From assembly GCA_949283125.1 (NCBI GenBank), contig CASDRK010000014.1, positions 1 to 64,000 of the forward strand: a stretch of 64,000 nucleotides of DNA, written 5' to 3'. This DNA comes from an uncultured Clostridia bacterium (lineage in GTDB: Bacteria; Bacillota; Clostridia; Christensenellales; Borkfalkiaceae). Below, piece by piece: positions 1 through 8,250 of this stretch; the stretch's first letter is position 1, and each line of letters begins with the position of its first letter. The notes beneath the pieces were generated by a model. It was not told the origin of the DNA. It made no database searches and saw only the letters and a program-made list of their open reading frames with translations. Position numbers and translations under genes: made by a program.

Positions 1-1
1 A

Positions 2-154
2 GCGGGTGGATATTATACCGTCACCGGCAGTGATTTCATTGAAATAACCTTTGAAATTACTCAGCCCGGCACATATACGATAGTATCCAATATAAGCGGA
101 GCAAATAGCAGAGCTGTCCGTATTGGTGCCATTACTATGGTGGATAATTATTAA
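2..154 (+). CDS. C-terminal end of a probable secreted protein (partial)
   Basis: The window opens inside an open frame that ends at TAA 152-154. The 50 visible residues are rich in Thr, Ile, Gly, Ser and Asn and alternate like beta strands (for example GTYTIVSNISG), as in a beta-sandwich or carbohydrate-binding module of an extracellular enzyme. It lies 20 bases before a pectate lyase gene in the same direction, so it may belong to the same secreted polysaccharide-degrading set; this is inference. No catalytic motif is visible and the family cannot be named. Confidence 0.6.
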   Translation, partial: AGGYYTVTGSDFIEITFEITQPGTYTIVSNISGANSRAVRIGAITMVDNY

Positions 155-174
155 GGCGGGGAGGTTAAATTAAA

Positions 175-3100
175 ATGTTCAGTAAAAAGAAAAAGATTTT
201 ATCAACGTTAACAATACTCGCCGTTGCGGCTACGGCTACGCTGGGAGGGCTGTCGTTTGTCGGCGGCTCGCCCGCGCCCTTCGATATCGCCAATGCTGAT
301 ACCACGGTCGTAAACAAGACGTCCGAAGCCGACGCCACAAAGTACTATGTGGGTACTCCTGCAGATGGAGCGGCAGCAACAGGCACAACGCCCGAAGATC
401 CCATGGACTTCACAAAATTTGCCAACGAGGTTGTAAGTGTTCTGAAGCCCGGCGATATTGTAAGGGTTATGCCCGGCGAGCATAAAATCAATTTTACGAT
501 TACGCTCAATGTAAGCGGCTCTTATGATGATTACATAATTTTTGAAGCTCAGGATCCTTCGCAGAAAACGGTGCTGAACTTCAGCGGTCAGTATTTTGCG
601 TCTACCAGCCGCGGCGTTCAGATAAACGGCAACTATTATTATTGGCAAGGCATAGACATCTGCGGTGCAGGCGACAATGGTATGTACATCGGCGGCAGTT
701 ATAACGTCGTTGAGGATTGCGAGTTTTACAATAACCGCGACACGGGCCTGCAACTCGGAAGAAGCTTTTCCGAATATACCAGTATTACACAGTGGCCCAG
801 CTATAACTATATCAAAAACTGCACGTCGCACAATAATTACGATAACGAAACCTACGGCGAAAATGCCGACGGCTTCGCTGCAAAGCTTACCGTTGGTTAT
901 CACAACGTATTCGACGGTTGCATAGCATATCGCAATTCGGACGACGGCTGGGACCTTTATGGTAAAGTGGATTCAGGTATTATCGGTACGGTCATAATGT
1001 ATAACTGCATAGCTTTTGAAAACGGCTATCTGGAATATACGCAGGCCGAGTGCAACGCTTTCTTTGGCGATACCTATGACTCCGCTTACAATGAAGCCAA
1101 TACCAATACTTATCTCACTCGCGATGGCGACGGAAACGGGTTCAAGCTGGGCGGCTCCACGCTTGAGGGCGATGTTATTATGAACAACTGCATTGCTTTC
1201 AACAATCGTATGCACGGCGTCACCGATAACTCCAACCCCGGCGTCATTTCGCTGACGAATGTTACATCCTACAATAACTCCGCCATAGTTGATGATATTC
1301 CTTATACGGCTATTGTGGATGTAAAGGGAAATACCAATTCCAAATATGTTACCGTTGACGTTGAAGACTATATTCTTGATTCGGAAGATCACAGGATAAT
1401 AGTTGAAAGCGTGAGCGGTGCGTTGAACGAGGTTTATGCTTCGCTCGATGAAGAAGGGTACATCCTCGATAAAGACGGCAATAAGCTTGATGACAAAGGC
1501 AACGCAATAAGCGAGGAAAACGATAACCTTTCGGCACAGCCTGTCAAAGGCGAGTATATTAAGATAGATAAACAGGCGTCTACGGTAAATGCAAACTTCG
1601 GTATGATATCGGGGTGCAATACAGAATGCAACAATATAGATATTGCTCGCAGTGAAGACAGCTACAATAATTTCAGCGGCGTACTGTCCGTATTTAACGG
1701 AAGAACTGGTTCGGGCGAAGATGCCTATATCGGTTCTGCCGAAGACAGCTTACTCGTTTCAGGCACAAAATGGAACAAGATAGATGGAATTTTGGACGCC
1801 AACACCTATATGGATAAAAATGGTGAAAGCGTCGATGCGGCATCTGCTTCTGATATTTTTGCCGAGCTCCCCGCCAACAATATCGGCGTGGATCGCTCAT
1901 TGCATGTTCATACTGCATGGCGCGATTCGGACGGGAATATTGCTCTTGGCGATCTGTTAAAAATCAAAGATTATTCTGTGCTCGGTTTCGATGCCGGCTC
2001 GATTGGTGCAGATCTTTCTGCTGTACCTGCAGGCGGATACCCTGTTCCTGATTACACTTACCTGACGGATGACAGCATAACGTCCGAGCAGGCAGCTTTG
2101 GCCGAAGCGCTCAGGCAGACAGTATATATCCCTGTAAAGCTTGATGCCGTATATCAGGATTTTGAGTTGGTAACTTCGCTTTCAGGCGTGAATATTCAGT
2201 GGGCTTCAAGCGACGAAAGCGTTATTTCCATCGGTACGGACGAAACTGTTTCACAGTCGAACACAAGGAAAGTCTATGCGACAGTATATCGCGCAGCCGA
2301 TAAGGATACCGAAGTCACGTTAACGGCAACTATAGGCGATACGGGCGTAAAGAGGGAATTTAAACTCAATGTGGTTAAAAATGAATTCCTGATAGGCGAT
2401 ATTCTTGCCGAAGATGTCGTTGACGATACGCTCATTGTTGAACAGTTCTCTCTTGCAGAAAAGCCTGCGGTATCCGTTCAGAATGCGGCGGATTATAACG
2501 GCAAACTCCTTCCCGAAGATGCATATACCGTTGAGACAACGTATTATTATGCTCAATCCAAAGGTCTGCATCAGGTGGAAGTTGCCGGATTCAGCCCCTC
2601 GAATGCAGGCGTGTACACTATAACTGAAAAGGTTGCTTGCGGTTCCCAGTCCGGCGAGTATTCGTATACGGTTTATGTCGTAAGCGGCGATGCCGACGTT
2701 GATTTCACGTCAGCACCGACTATAAGCGTCAACTATCAGGGATTCTCTATTGTCGGCGACCTCAATAACGTGGCGGGTACATTGTATGCGATGGCTGCAA
2801 CAAGCGAACCTACAGTTGAACAACTGGTTGAGCAGGGACAGTCGTATCAGATAGTTTCCGATTCTGTAAATGCGCAATTCACCGCGGATAATTCGCAGGC
2901 ATATACGGTTTACTATGTAGTATGCAATCCCAACGGCGATGCTACGTCGGAAATTTATTCCAAAGCTATACAGACTGTGGAAATCTCCACGCCTCAGCAG
3001 TTTGCCGATTTGGCAAAGAGCGGTGGCGACCCTGCAAATATTTATAAGCTTACAGCTGATCTTGATTTTGCAGATTTCAACTGGTCCATAGGCGAAAGCA

Positions 3101-4014
3101 GTTTCAAAGCGCTGCTCGACGGTCAGGGCCACAAGATATCCAACATAACCGCAAAGAGCAATTCGGATGGCTTGGCGGCTGTATTCTATCGCCTTGAAGA
3201 TGGCTCGGTAATGAATATTACGTTTGAAAATATCGTTCTTGAAGGCAATCAAAATGTCGGCATTTTCGGCTCTGCCTATGGCGGATATATCAGCAACCTG
3301 AAGCTGAACAATGTCAGTGCGGTCGGTACGCAGCGTATAGCGGCTCTTATCGGTCGAGTATATGAGCAACCCGGTATGGATTTGATCATCGATAGAGTTT
3401 CTCTTGTAAACGACAGTGAGCATAAGATTTATGGCACTGGTGGTTCTGCGAGAGCGGCCGGCATCATCGGTTTTATGCAGCCTAACGGCACGCCGAAATC
3501 CTATAAGGTAAACGTTACCATAACAAATTGCTTTGTGGATGCAATAATCGGTTCTGCAACCACTAAAGAAAACGGTGGAATTGTTGCTGTTTGGGATGAT
3601 GGCTATATGCCGGCTGTCGAAAGCAGTCTGACGATCGATATGTGCTATTTTGCAGGTACAGTTATCGCAGACAGCAGATGCGGTGGTATTGTCGGTTACC
3701 AGAAGGGCATGATGTCAATGTCTGTTACCAATTGCATAAGCGATGGCGATATATACCATGCCGGCTCTACAACTCCCATCATAACTGCCGAAAAGAATGC
3801 GTCGGGTATCTTCGGCGGATACAATACGGCGGCAAATGCGTTTGTACGTAACTGCTATGCAAGATTTGAAGATCATAACACTAACTATGAAGTTATGTTG
3901 ATCGACGATACGTTGCTTCCCGTAGAAGGTTTCTGGAAGAATACTCTTAAGTTTGATACCGAAAACATCTGGCAATTCGATGCGGACAGCGAGTATTATG
4001 TCACATTAAGATAA
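175..4014 (+). CDS. Secreted family PL9 pectate lyase with C-terminal Ig-like and GLUG-like regions
   Basis: Beta-elimination cleavage of polygalacturonate outside the cell is inferred. Residues 1-41 are a Sec signal peptide (KKKK, hydrophobic core, cleavage near ANA/D). Residues 50-370 form a right-handed parallel beta-helix with the family 9 signature: D232 in NADGFAAK, D256, D257 and D260 in SDDGWDLYG, and K324 in GNGFKLGG. In Dickeya PelL the equivalent residues are the calcium ligands and the catalytic lysine, so the active site looks complete. Residues 660-790 contain a bacterial Ig-like stretch (WASSDESV), and about 990-1230 resemble GLUG repeats (LDGQGHKISNIT). There is no LPXTG or SLH anchor. 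The start follows GGGGAGG at 158-164. At 1279 residues it is far longer than single-domain PL9 enzymes. Confidence 0.85.
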   Translation: MFSKKKKILSTLTILAVAATATLGGLSFVGGSPAPFDIANADTTVVNKTSEADATKYYVGTPADGAAATGTTPEDPMDFTKFANEVVSVLKPGDIVRVMPGEHKINFTITLNVSGSYDDYIIFEAQDPSQKTVLNFSGQYFASTSRGVQINGNYYYWQGIDICGAGDNGMYIGGSYNVVEDCEFYNNRDTGLQLGRSFSEYTSITQWPSYNYIKNCTSHNNYDNETYGENADGFAAKLTVGYHNVFDGCIAYRNSDDGWDLYGKVDSGIIGTVIMYNCIAFENGYLEYTQAECNAFFGDTYDSAYNEANTNTYLTRDGDGNGFKLGGSTLEGDVIMNNCIAFNNRMHGVTDNSNPGVISLTNVTSYNNSAIVDDIPYTAIVDVKGNTNSKYVTVDVEDYILDSEDHRIIVESVSGALNEVYASLDEEGYILDKDGNKLDDKGNAISEENDNLSAQPVKGEYIKIDKQASTVNANFGMISGCNTECNNIDIARSEDSYNNFSGVLSVFNGRTGSGEDAYIGSAEDSLLVSGTKWNKIDGILDANTYMDKNGESVDAASASDIFAELPANNIGVDRSLHVHTAWRDSDGNIALGDLLKIKDYSVLGFDAGSIGADLSAVPAGGYPVPDYTYLTDDSITSEQAALAEALRQTVYIPVKLDAVYQDFELVTSLSGVNIQWASSDESVISIGTDETVSQSNTRKVYATVYRAADKDTEVTLTATIGDTGVKREFKLNVVKNEFLIGDILAEDVVDDTLIVEQFSLAEKPAVSVQNAADYNGKLLPEDAYTVETTYYYAQSKGLHQVEVAGFSPSNAGVYTITEKVACGSQSGEYSYTVYVVSGDADVDFTSAPTISVNYQGFSIVGDLNNVAGTLYAMAATSEPTVEQLVEQGQSYQIVSDSVNAQFTADNSQAYTVYYVVCNPNGDATSEIYSKAIQTVEISTPQQFADLAKSGGDPANIYKLTADLDFADFNWSIGESSFKALLDGQGHKISNITAKSNSDGLAAVFYRLEDGSVMNITFENIVLEGNQNVGIFGSAYGGYISNLKLNNVSAVGTQRIAALIGRVYEQPGMDLIIDRVSLVNDSEHKIYGTGGSARAAGIIGFMQPNGTPKSYKVNVTITNCFVDAIIGSATTKENGGIVAVWDDGYMPAVESSLTIDMCYFAGTVIADSRCGGIVGYQKGMMSMSVTNCISDGDIYHAGSTTPIITAEKNASGIFGGYNTAANAFVRNCYARFEDHNTNYEVMLIDDTLLPVEGFWKNTLKFDTENIWQFDADSEYYVTLR

Positions 4015-4034
4015 ATTGATATCTTAACGAAAAT

Positions 4035-4070
4035 CGGCGGCGGACGGAAAAGTCTGCCGCCGAAAATTTT
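4035..4070. terminator. Intrinsic terminator after the pectate lyase gene
   Basis: An 11-bp GC-rich stem (4035-4045 with 4052-4062, one G-T pair) and a GGAAAA loop are followed by AAAATTTT. An A-rich run precedes it, so it may work in both directions. Confidence 0.8.
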
Positions 4071-4093
4071 GTCATTTATCCGCAAACAAAAAA

Positions 4094-4130
4094 CGGGGCG
4101 CAACCGATTGGTTGCGCCCCGACCTTTTTT
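4094..4130. terminator. Bidirectional terminator between the converging pectate lyase and pyk genes
   Basis: A perfect 12-bp stem (4094-4105 with 4110-4121) has a GATT loop, with an A run on the left and CCTTTTTT on the right. It serves pyk on the minus strand and backs up the upstream terminator on the plus strand. Confidence 0.85.
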
Positions 4131-4182
4131 AAGCGTAAAATTGCTTAACACAAAATAATTTTTGCATTGAGCGAAAAATGTC

Positions 4183-5604
4183 TTACTGAATGGTCTCCAC
4201 ATTGATCAGGTTGGAATTTCCGCTCTTGCCGTTGGGCGTGCCGCCCGTAAGCACTATCTTGTCGCCCTTGCTCACAAGCCCCGTGCCTATCGCGGCGCGC
4301 TTTGCATAGTGGAAGAGGACGTCCACGGAATAGAACTCTTCGCTCATGATGGGTATGATGCCCCAGGACATGCCCAGCTTTCTGTATGCTCTTTCGTTGG
4401 TGGTCATGCCTATTATGTCTATCATGGGGCGGAATCTCGAAACCATTCTCGCGGTGCCGCCCGTGCGCGTGCACACAACGATAACCTTTGCTCCTATATC
4501 GTGAGCCAGCGTGCATGCCGAGTGCGAAAGCGCCTCCGCAAGGTTGTTGATATGGTATTTCGAATCGTCGATATATGCGATATACTGTGTGTTTGCTTCG
4601 GCCTGTTTTGCTATTCTCGACATGGCCTGCACGGCTTCCACGGGGTATTCTCCGGCGGCAGTTTCGCCCGAAAGCATGATGGCGGAGGAGCCGTCGTACA
4701 CGGCGTTTGCCACGTCCGAAATTTCCGCCCTCGTGGGTCTGGGCTGATGTATCATGGATTCCAGCATCTCCGTGGCCGTTATCGAGCGCTTGCCGTTTAT
4801 GCGGCACATCCTTATTATCTGCTTCTGAATGTAGGGCAGTTCCTCATAGGGCACTTCAACGCCGAGGTCGCCGCGGGCGACCATTATGCCCTGGCAGGCC
4901 TGCATTATGGATTCCAGATTGTTTACGCCCGCGCGGTTTTCTATCTTGGCTATTATATCGATCTCGTCGTTTACGTCGCCGCATTCGCGCAGATAATTTC
5001 TTACGTCTTCCACGTCCTGCGCCTTTGATACGAACGAGCAGGCCACAAAGTCTATGCCCTGTTCAACGCCGAACTTAAGGTCGGATTTGTCCTGCTCCGA
5101 AAGATACACCATGTCCAGCTCCTTATCGGGGAAGAACATGGACTTTCTGTTGGAAAGCACGCCGCCTATCAGCGTTTTGCAGATAACTTCGGGCTTTTTC
5201 ACCTGCAGGACTTCAAATATGATAAGACCGTTGTTCAGAAGTATCTTGTCGCCGGGGTTCATCTGCTCGCAGATGCCCTTGAACGAAACCGAAACTTTGT
5301 TTTCGTCGCCCACGATGTCTTCGGTGGTGAACGTGAACTTATCGTCGGGATGAAGGGTTATTTTCCCGTCCTTAAAGGTGCCTATCCTGAATTCCGGCCC
5401 CTTGGTGTCCAGCATTATGGGCAGGGGAACGTGCATCTTGTCGCGCACCTTTTTCACGGTGTTCATTTTTTTAAGATGCTCTTCGTGAGTCCCGTGCGAA
5501 AAGTTCAACCTCGCCACGTTCATGCCGGCTTCGACCATGCGGGTGAGCGTCTCTTCGCTCTCGCTCGAAGGGCCAAGCGTGCATATAATCTTGGTTTTTT
5601 TCAT
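4183..5604 (-). CDS. pyk: Pyruvate kinase
   Basis: Converts phosphoenolpyruvate and ADP to pyruvate and ATP in glycolysis. The 473-residue protein has the TIM-barrel signatures MLDTKGPEFRIG, KIENRAG, ARGDLGVEVP and TATEMLESM, followed by the C-terminal effector domain. It lacks the extra PEP-utilising domain of the longer Bacillus enzyme. ATG at 5604 is chosen because GAGGAG lies 8 bases upstream; an in-frame GTG two codons earlier is possible but badly spaced. It is a single-gene unit divergent from rnpB. Confidence 0.95.
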   Translation of the reverse strand: MKKTKIICTLGPSSESEETLTRMVEAGMNVARLNFSHGTHEEHLKKMNTVKKVRDKMHVPLPIMLDTKGPEFRIGTFKDGKITLHPDDKFTFTTEDIVGDENKVSVSFKGICEQMNPGDKILLNNGLIIFEVLQVKKPEVICKTLIGGVLSNRKSMFFPDKELDMVYLSEQDKSDLKFGVEQGIDFVACSFVSKAQDVEDVRNYLRECGDVNDEIDIIAKIENRAGVNNLESIMQACQGIMVARGDLGVEVPYEELPYIQKQIIRMCRINGKRSITATEMLESMIHQPRPTRAEISDVANAVYDGSSAIMLSGETAAGEYPVEAVQAMSRIAKQAEANTQYIAYIDDSKYHINNLAEALSHSACTLAHDIGAKVIVVCTRTGGTARMVSRFRPMIDIIGMTTNERAYRKLGMSWGIIPIMSEEFYSVDVLFHYAKRAAIGTGLVSKGDKIVLTGGTPNGKSGNSNLINVETIQ

Positions 5605-5638
5605 AAACACAACTCCTCATGCAAATTTATCCGTATAT

Positions 5639-5667
5639 ATTTTAAAACAAAATTTTGCAAAATGCAA
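5639..5667 (-). promoter_or_regulatory. Sigma-A promoter of pyk
   Basis: On the minus strand TTGCAT (5662-5667), a 17-base spacer and TAAAAT (5639-5644) lie about 35 bases before the start codon. Confidence 0.6.
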
Positions 5668-5725
5668 TAGAAGTTGCAAAATAGTTTTGTATAATTTGTA
5701 AAATGTGCTAAAATATCGGTGATTC

Positions 5726-6073
5726 GAGTTGACTGTGCGGCCGCGGGCAAAGAAATTTGCGTGAGGAAAGTCCGAGCATCGCAGGGCAACGGTGCCTGCT
5801 AACGGCAGGTGGAGGCGACTTTAAGGAAAGTGAACAGAAATACACCGCAGGAATTTTCCTGTAAGGGTGGAATGGCGAGGTAAGAGCTCACCGTGGCGGC
5901 GGTAACGCCGCCAGCCAATCAAACCCCACCGGATGCAAGATTGGGGCGACGGCTGATTTGAATATCGGGGCTGCCCGTCCGCCGTCGTCCGTAAACATCG
6001 CTTGAGCCTGCGGGCGACCGCAGGCGTAGATAGATGGCCGCACTCGACAGAACTCGGCTTACAGGTCAAACTC
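5726..6073 (+). ncRNA. rnpB: RNase P RNA, bacterial class A
   Basis: The catalytic RNA of ribonuclease P, which matures tRNA 5-prime ends. Diagnostic conserved blocks occur in order: GAGGAAAGTCCGAGC near 5762, GGTAAGAGCTCACCG near 5879, and ACAGAACTCGGCTTACAGG near 6047. The first bases (GAGTTGAC) pair with the last (GTCAAACTC) to close P1. Length about 348 nt. A weak promoter (TTGTAT, 16-base spacer, TAAAAT at 5709-5714) precedes it and an intrinsic terminator follows. Open frames drawn across it are not genes. Confidence 0.97.
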
Positions 6074-6085
6074 GTATCGCTTTTT

Positions 6086-6122
6086 GCCCGCGCGGCGCTC
6101 TGCGCCGCGCGGGCAATTTTTC
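6086..6122 (+). terminator. Intrinsic terminator of rnpB
   Basis: A perfect 13-bp stem (6086-6098 with 6102-6114) with a TCT loop is followed by AATTTTTCT. Confidence 0.85.
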
Positions 6123-6131
6123 TGTTCCGAG

Positions 6132-6169
6132 CTGCGGCGGGCGCAAAAAACGATATGCGCCCGCCGCAG
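6132..6169. repeat. Perfect GC-rich hairpin between rnpB and degV
   Basis: Two 14-base arms (6132-6145 and 6156-6169) are exactly complementary around a 10-base A-rich loop. There is no clear T tract on either side, so its role is open; it may be a second termination or transcript-stability element. I see nothing else in 6170-6330. Confidence 0.6.
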
Positions 6170-6330
6170 TCTGTTTGCGCAAAATCATGTTTTTGCGGTA
6201 TATGGCATGCCGCATCTTCCGCCAAAAGTCATTCGGGCGGGAAATGCTGCATCAAAATGCCGCGCCGGCCGCGATTTTCCCGCGGCGCAATTTAATTTAA
6301 TGCAAAATTGCCCTGCCGTCGCAATTTGAT

Positions 6331-6359
6331 TTGTGTTTTTAGCGCGTTTAATTTATAAT
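6331..6359 (+). promoter_or_regulatory. Sigma-A promoter of the degV operon
   Basis: TTGTGT (6331-6336), a 17-base spacer and TATAAT (6354-6359). The leader is about 60 bases. Confidence 0.6.
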
Positions 6360-6427
6360 TGATTTATGCCGATGTGTTAACTTTAAACGCGTACAGGCAT
6401 GGCCAAAATTATACATGGGGGAAGAGT

Positions 6428-7321
6428 ATGAAAAAGTTTGTTATTGTTACGGATTCCTGCGCCGATCTCGACGGAGAGCTCAGGGCCAGGTACGACATCG
6501 AATATCTGTGCATGCGCGTCATCGAAGGCGTGGTGGACCGTCCCGCCGATCTCGACTGGGACTTCATGCCCGTCCACGGCTTTTACGACAAGATGAGGGC
6601 AGGCACCCGGTTCACCACCGCGCAGATAACCTCGTCGGACTACGCCGAAGCATTTGAAAAATATATCGCCGACGGCAGCGACGTGCTCTCCATATCCTGC
6701 TCGTCCGCGCTCTCCGGCTCATACAAGGCAAGCACGGTCGCGCGCGATCAGGTGCTCGCCGCGCACAAGGACGCAAAGATAATCTGCATAGACGCTCTCA
6801 ACGCCTGCATAGGTCTGGGACTTTTGTGTATAACGGCCTCCAAGCTGCGCGCCGAGGGCAAGTCCGTGGAGCAGACGGCAAGTTTCATCGAAAGCAACAA
6901 ACTCAAGATGAACCAGCTGGCGTTTACCGACGATCTCGTGTATATGAAGCGCGCGGGCAGGGTGGCCCCGACCAGCGCGTTCTTTGGCGGGATACTCAAA
7001 ATCAAGCCCATAATCATATCCGACGCCAACGGACAGAACGTCGCCGTCGAAAAGGTGAAGGGGAGCGCGCAGGTCAAAAAGCGCGTCATTCAGATGCTTT
7101 CCGAAAGTTACGATGCGCAGTTCCCCTATCAGATCGTCGCCGTTTCCCACGCCGACTGCGAGGAGGAGGCCAAAGAGTTTGCCCGCAGCGTAAAGCAGGC
7201 TCTGCCCGATAAGGACGTGGAGTTCATATTCGGCTACATAGGTCCCATCGTCGGCGCCACGGTCGGTCCCGGCACCATGGCCGTGTATTTCTACGGCAAG
7301 GAAGTCACTTTCAAGGCATAA
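6428..7321 (+). CDS. DegV family fatty-acid-binding protein
   Basis: DegV proteins bind a long-chain fatty acid between two domains, and in Firmicutes FakB members present it to the kinase FakA. This 297-residue protein has the family N-terminus (KKFVIVTDSCADL), TTAQITSSDY, the SCSSALSGSY loop and the C-terminal GYIGPIVGATVGPGTMAVYF. ATG at 6428 is chosen because GGGGGAAGAG precedes it and the family alignment starts there, although the frame is open upstream. It is followed 20 bases later by an acyltransferase gene, which fits a role in fatty acid handling. No fakA is in the window. Confidence 0.85.
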   Translation: MKKFVIVTDSCADLDGELRARYDIEYLCMRVIEGVVDRPADLDWDFMPVHGFYDKMRAGTRFTTAQITSSDYAEAFEKYIADGSDVLSISCSSALSGSYKASTVARDQVLAAHKDAKIICIDALNACIGLGLLCITASKLRAEGKSVEQTASFIESNKLKMNQLAFTDDLVYMKRAGRVAPTSAFFGGILKIKPIIISDANGQNVAVEKVKGSAQVKKRVIQMLSESYDAQFPYQIVAVSHADCEEEAKEFARSVKQALPDKDVEFIFGYIGPIVGATVGPGTMAVYFYGKEVTFKA

Positions 7322-7341
7322 ACTACAAGGAGGTAGGCCTG

Positions 7342-8055
7342 TTGAAACAGCCCAAGCCGTTCAAATATATCCGGCATATGCCGCTCTTCGGCGTGTTCAG
7401 GGCGCTGATAATGAAGCCCTTTTACCGCCGGCCGGAGATAACCTTTCTGTGCGACGTGGAACAGCCCGCCATATTCGTCAGCAATCACGACGCCAAGCGC
7501 GGCCCCGTCACCAGCGAGGCATGGTTTCCCATCCGCACGGCAAAGTGGGGCGCCTACGAGATGCTGTGCGACTACAACACCCGCAGAAAATACCTGCGCG
7601 ACGTATTCTACATAAAAAAGCAGGGCATGGGCAGGGCAAAGGCCTCCTTTAAGGCGTTTTTCGAAGCCTTCTTTTCGCTGTATATTTACCGCGGCATGAA
7701 CATCATGCCCACATATCCCGACGCGCGCCTTTCGCGCACCCTCGGCGACAGCGTCGAAGTGCTCAAAAACGGCATATCCGTGTGGATATGGCCTGAAGAT
7801 TCCGACGGCGGATATGACGAAGTTATCGGCAAATTCTTCCCCGGTTTCGTCATGCTGGCCGAACTTTTCCGCCGCAGAACGGGCGCGGACGTGCCCATCT
7901 ATCCCGTCTACTATCATTCCGGGCTCAAAAAACTCGTGGTCGGCCGTCCCAGATACGCCCATGCGCTCAAGGAGCATGGCATGGACAGAAACGCCATAGC
8001 CGAGGTCCTGCGCAACGACGTGAACGATTTGTATTACGAACACATAATAAAGTGA
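7342..8055 (+). CDS. PlsC-like (LPLAT superfamily) acyltransferase
   Basis: Probably transfers an acyl group in phospholipid or glycolipid synthesis. The 237-residue protein has a degenerate acyltransferase box (SNHDAKRGP in place of NHxxxxD), a conserved RGMNIMP stretch and WPEDSDGGY where the family has FPEG. It is shorter than typical PlsC and has only weak N-terminal hydrophobic stretches. It starts with TTG at 7342, 9 bases after AAGGAGG, with no better ATG. It sits behind degV in the same transcription unit. The departures from both catalytic boxes make the exact substrate uncertain. Confidence 0.65.
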   Translation: MKQPKPFKYIRHMPLFGVFRALIMKPFYRRPEITFLCDVEQPAIFVSNHDAKRGPVTSEAWFPIRTAKWGAYEMLCDYNTRRKYLRDVFYIKKQGMGRAKASFKAFFEAFFSLYIYRGMNIMPTYPDARLSRTLGDSVEVLKNGISVWIWPEDSDGGYDEVIGKFFPGFVMLAELFRRRTGADVPIYPVYYHSGLKKLVVGRPRYAHALKEHGMDRNAIAEVLRNDVNDLYYEHIIK

Positions 8056-8084
8056 TTTTTGTCCCATGCGACAGAGTTGTTTTT

Positions 8085-8123
8085 CCCCGGGCCGCGCGGC
8101 ATTCAATGCCGCGCGGCCCGGGG
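8085..8123. repeat. Very stable GC-rich hairpin without a T tract
   Basis: Arms 8085-8103 and 8105-8123 are perfect complements (19 bases, effective loop about 5). The T run is before it (8079-8084), not after it. A second hairpin follows (GCGCGCAAAA with TTTTGCGCGC, near 8143-8165). It lies between the acyltransferase and tldD; it probably ends the upstream transcript. Confidence 0.6.
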
Positions 8124-8180
8124 TTGCGCTTTGGGCGCTCCGCGCGCAAAACTTTTTTGCGCGCAGCGGCAAAATGACTG

Positions 8181-8209
8181 TTGATTTCGCGCTCCGCAGG
8201 GTGTATAAT
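8181..8209 (+). promoter_or_regulatory. Sigma-A promoter of tldDE
   Basis: TTGATT (8181-8186), a 17-base spacer and TATAAT (8204-8209); leader about 35 bases ending in AAGGAGA. Confidence 0.65.
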
Positions 8210-8250
8210 TATATCAGACAAAATTTCCGCATCTGCGGACAAGGAGATGT

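Noticed and set aside
5821-6329. Several open frames across rnpB and the following hairpins
   Set aside because: The DNA encodes RNase P RNA; no ribosome sites and no protein similarity.
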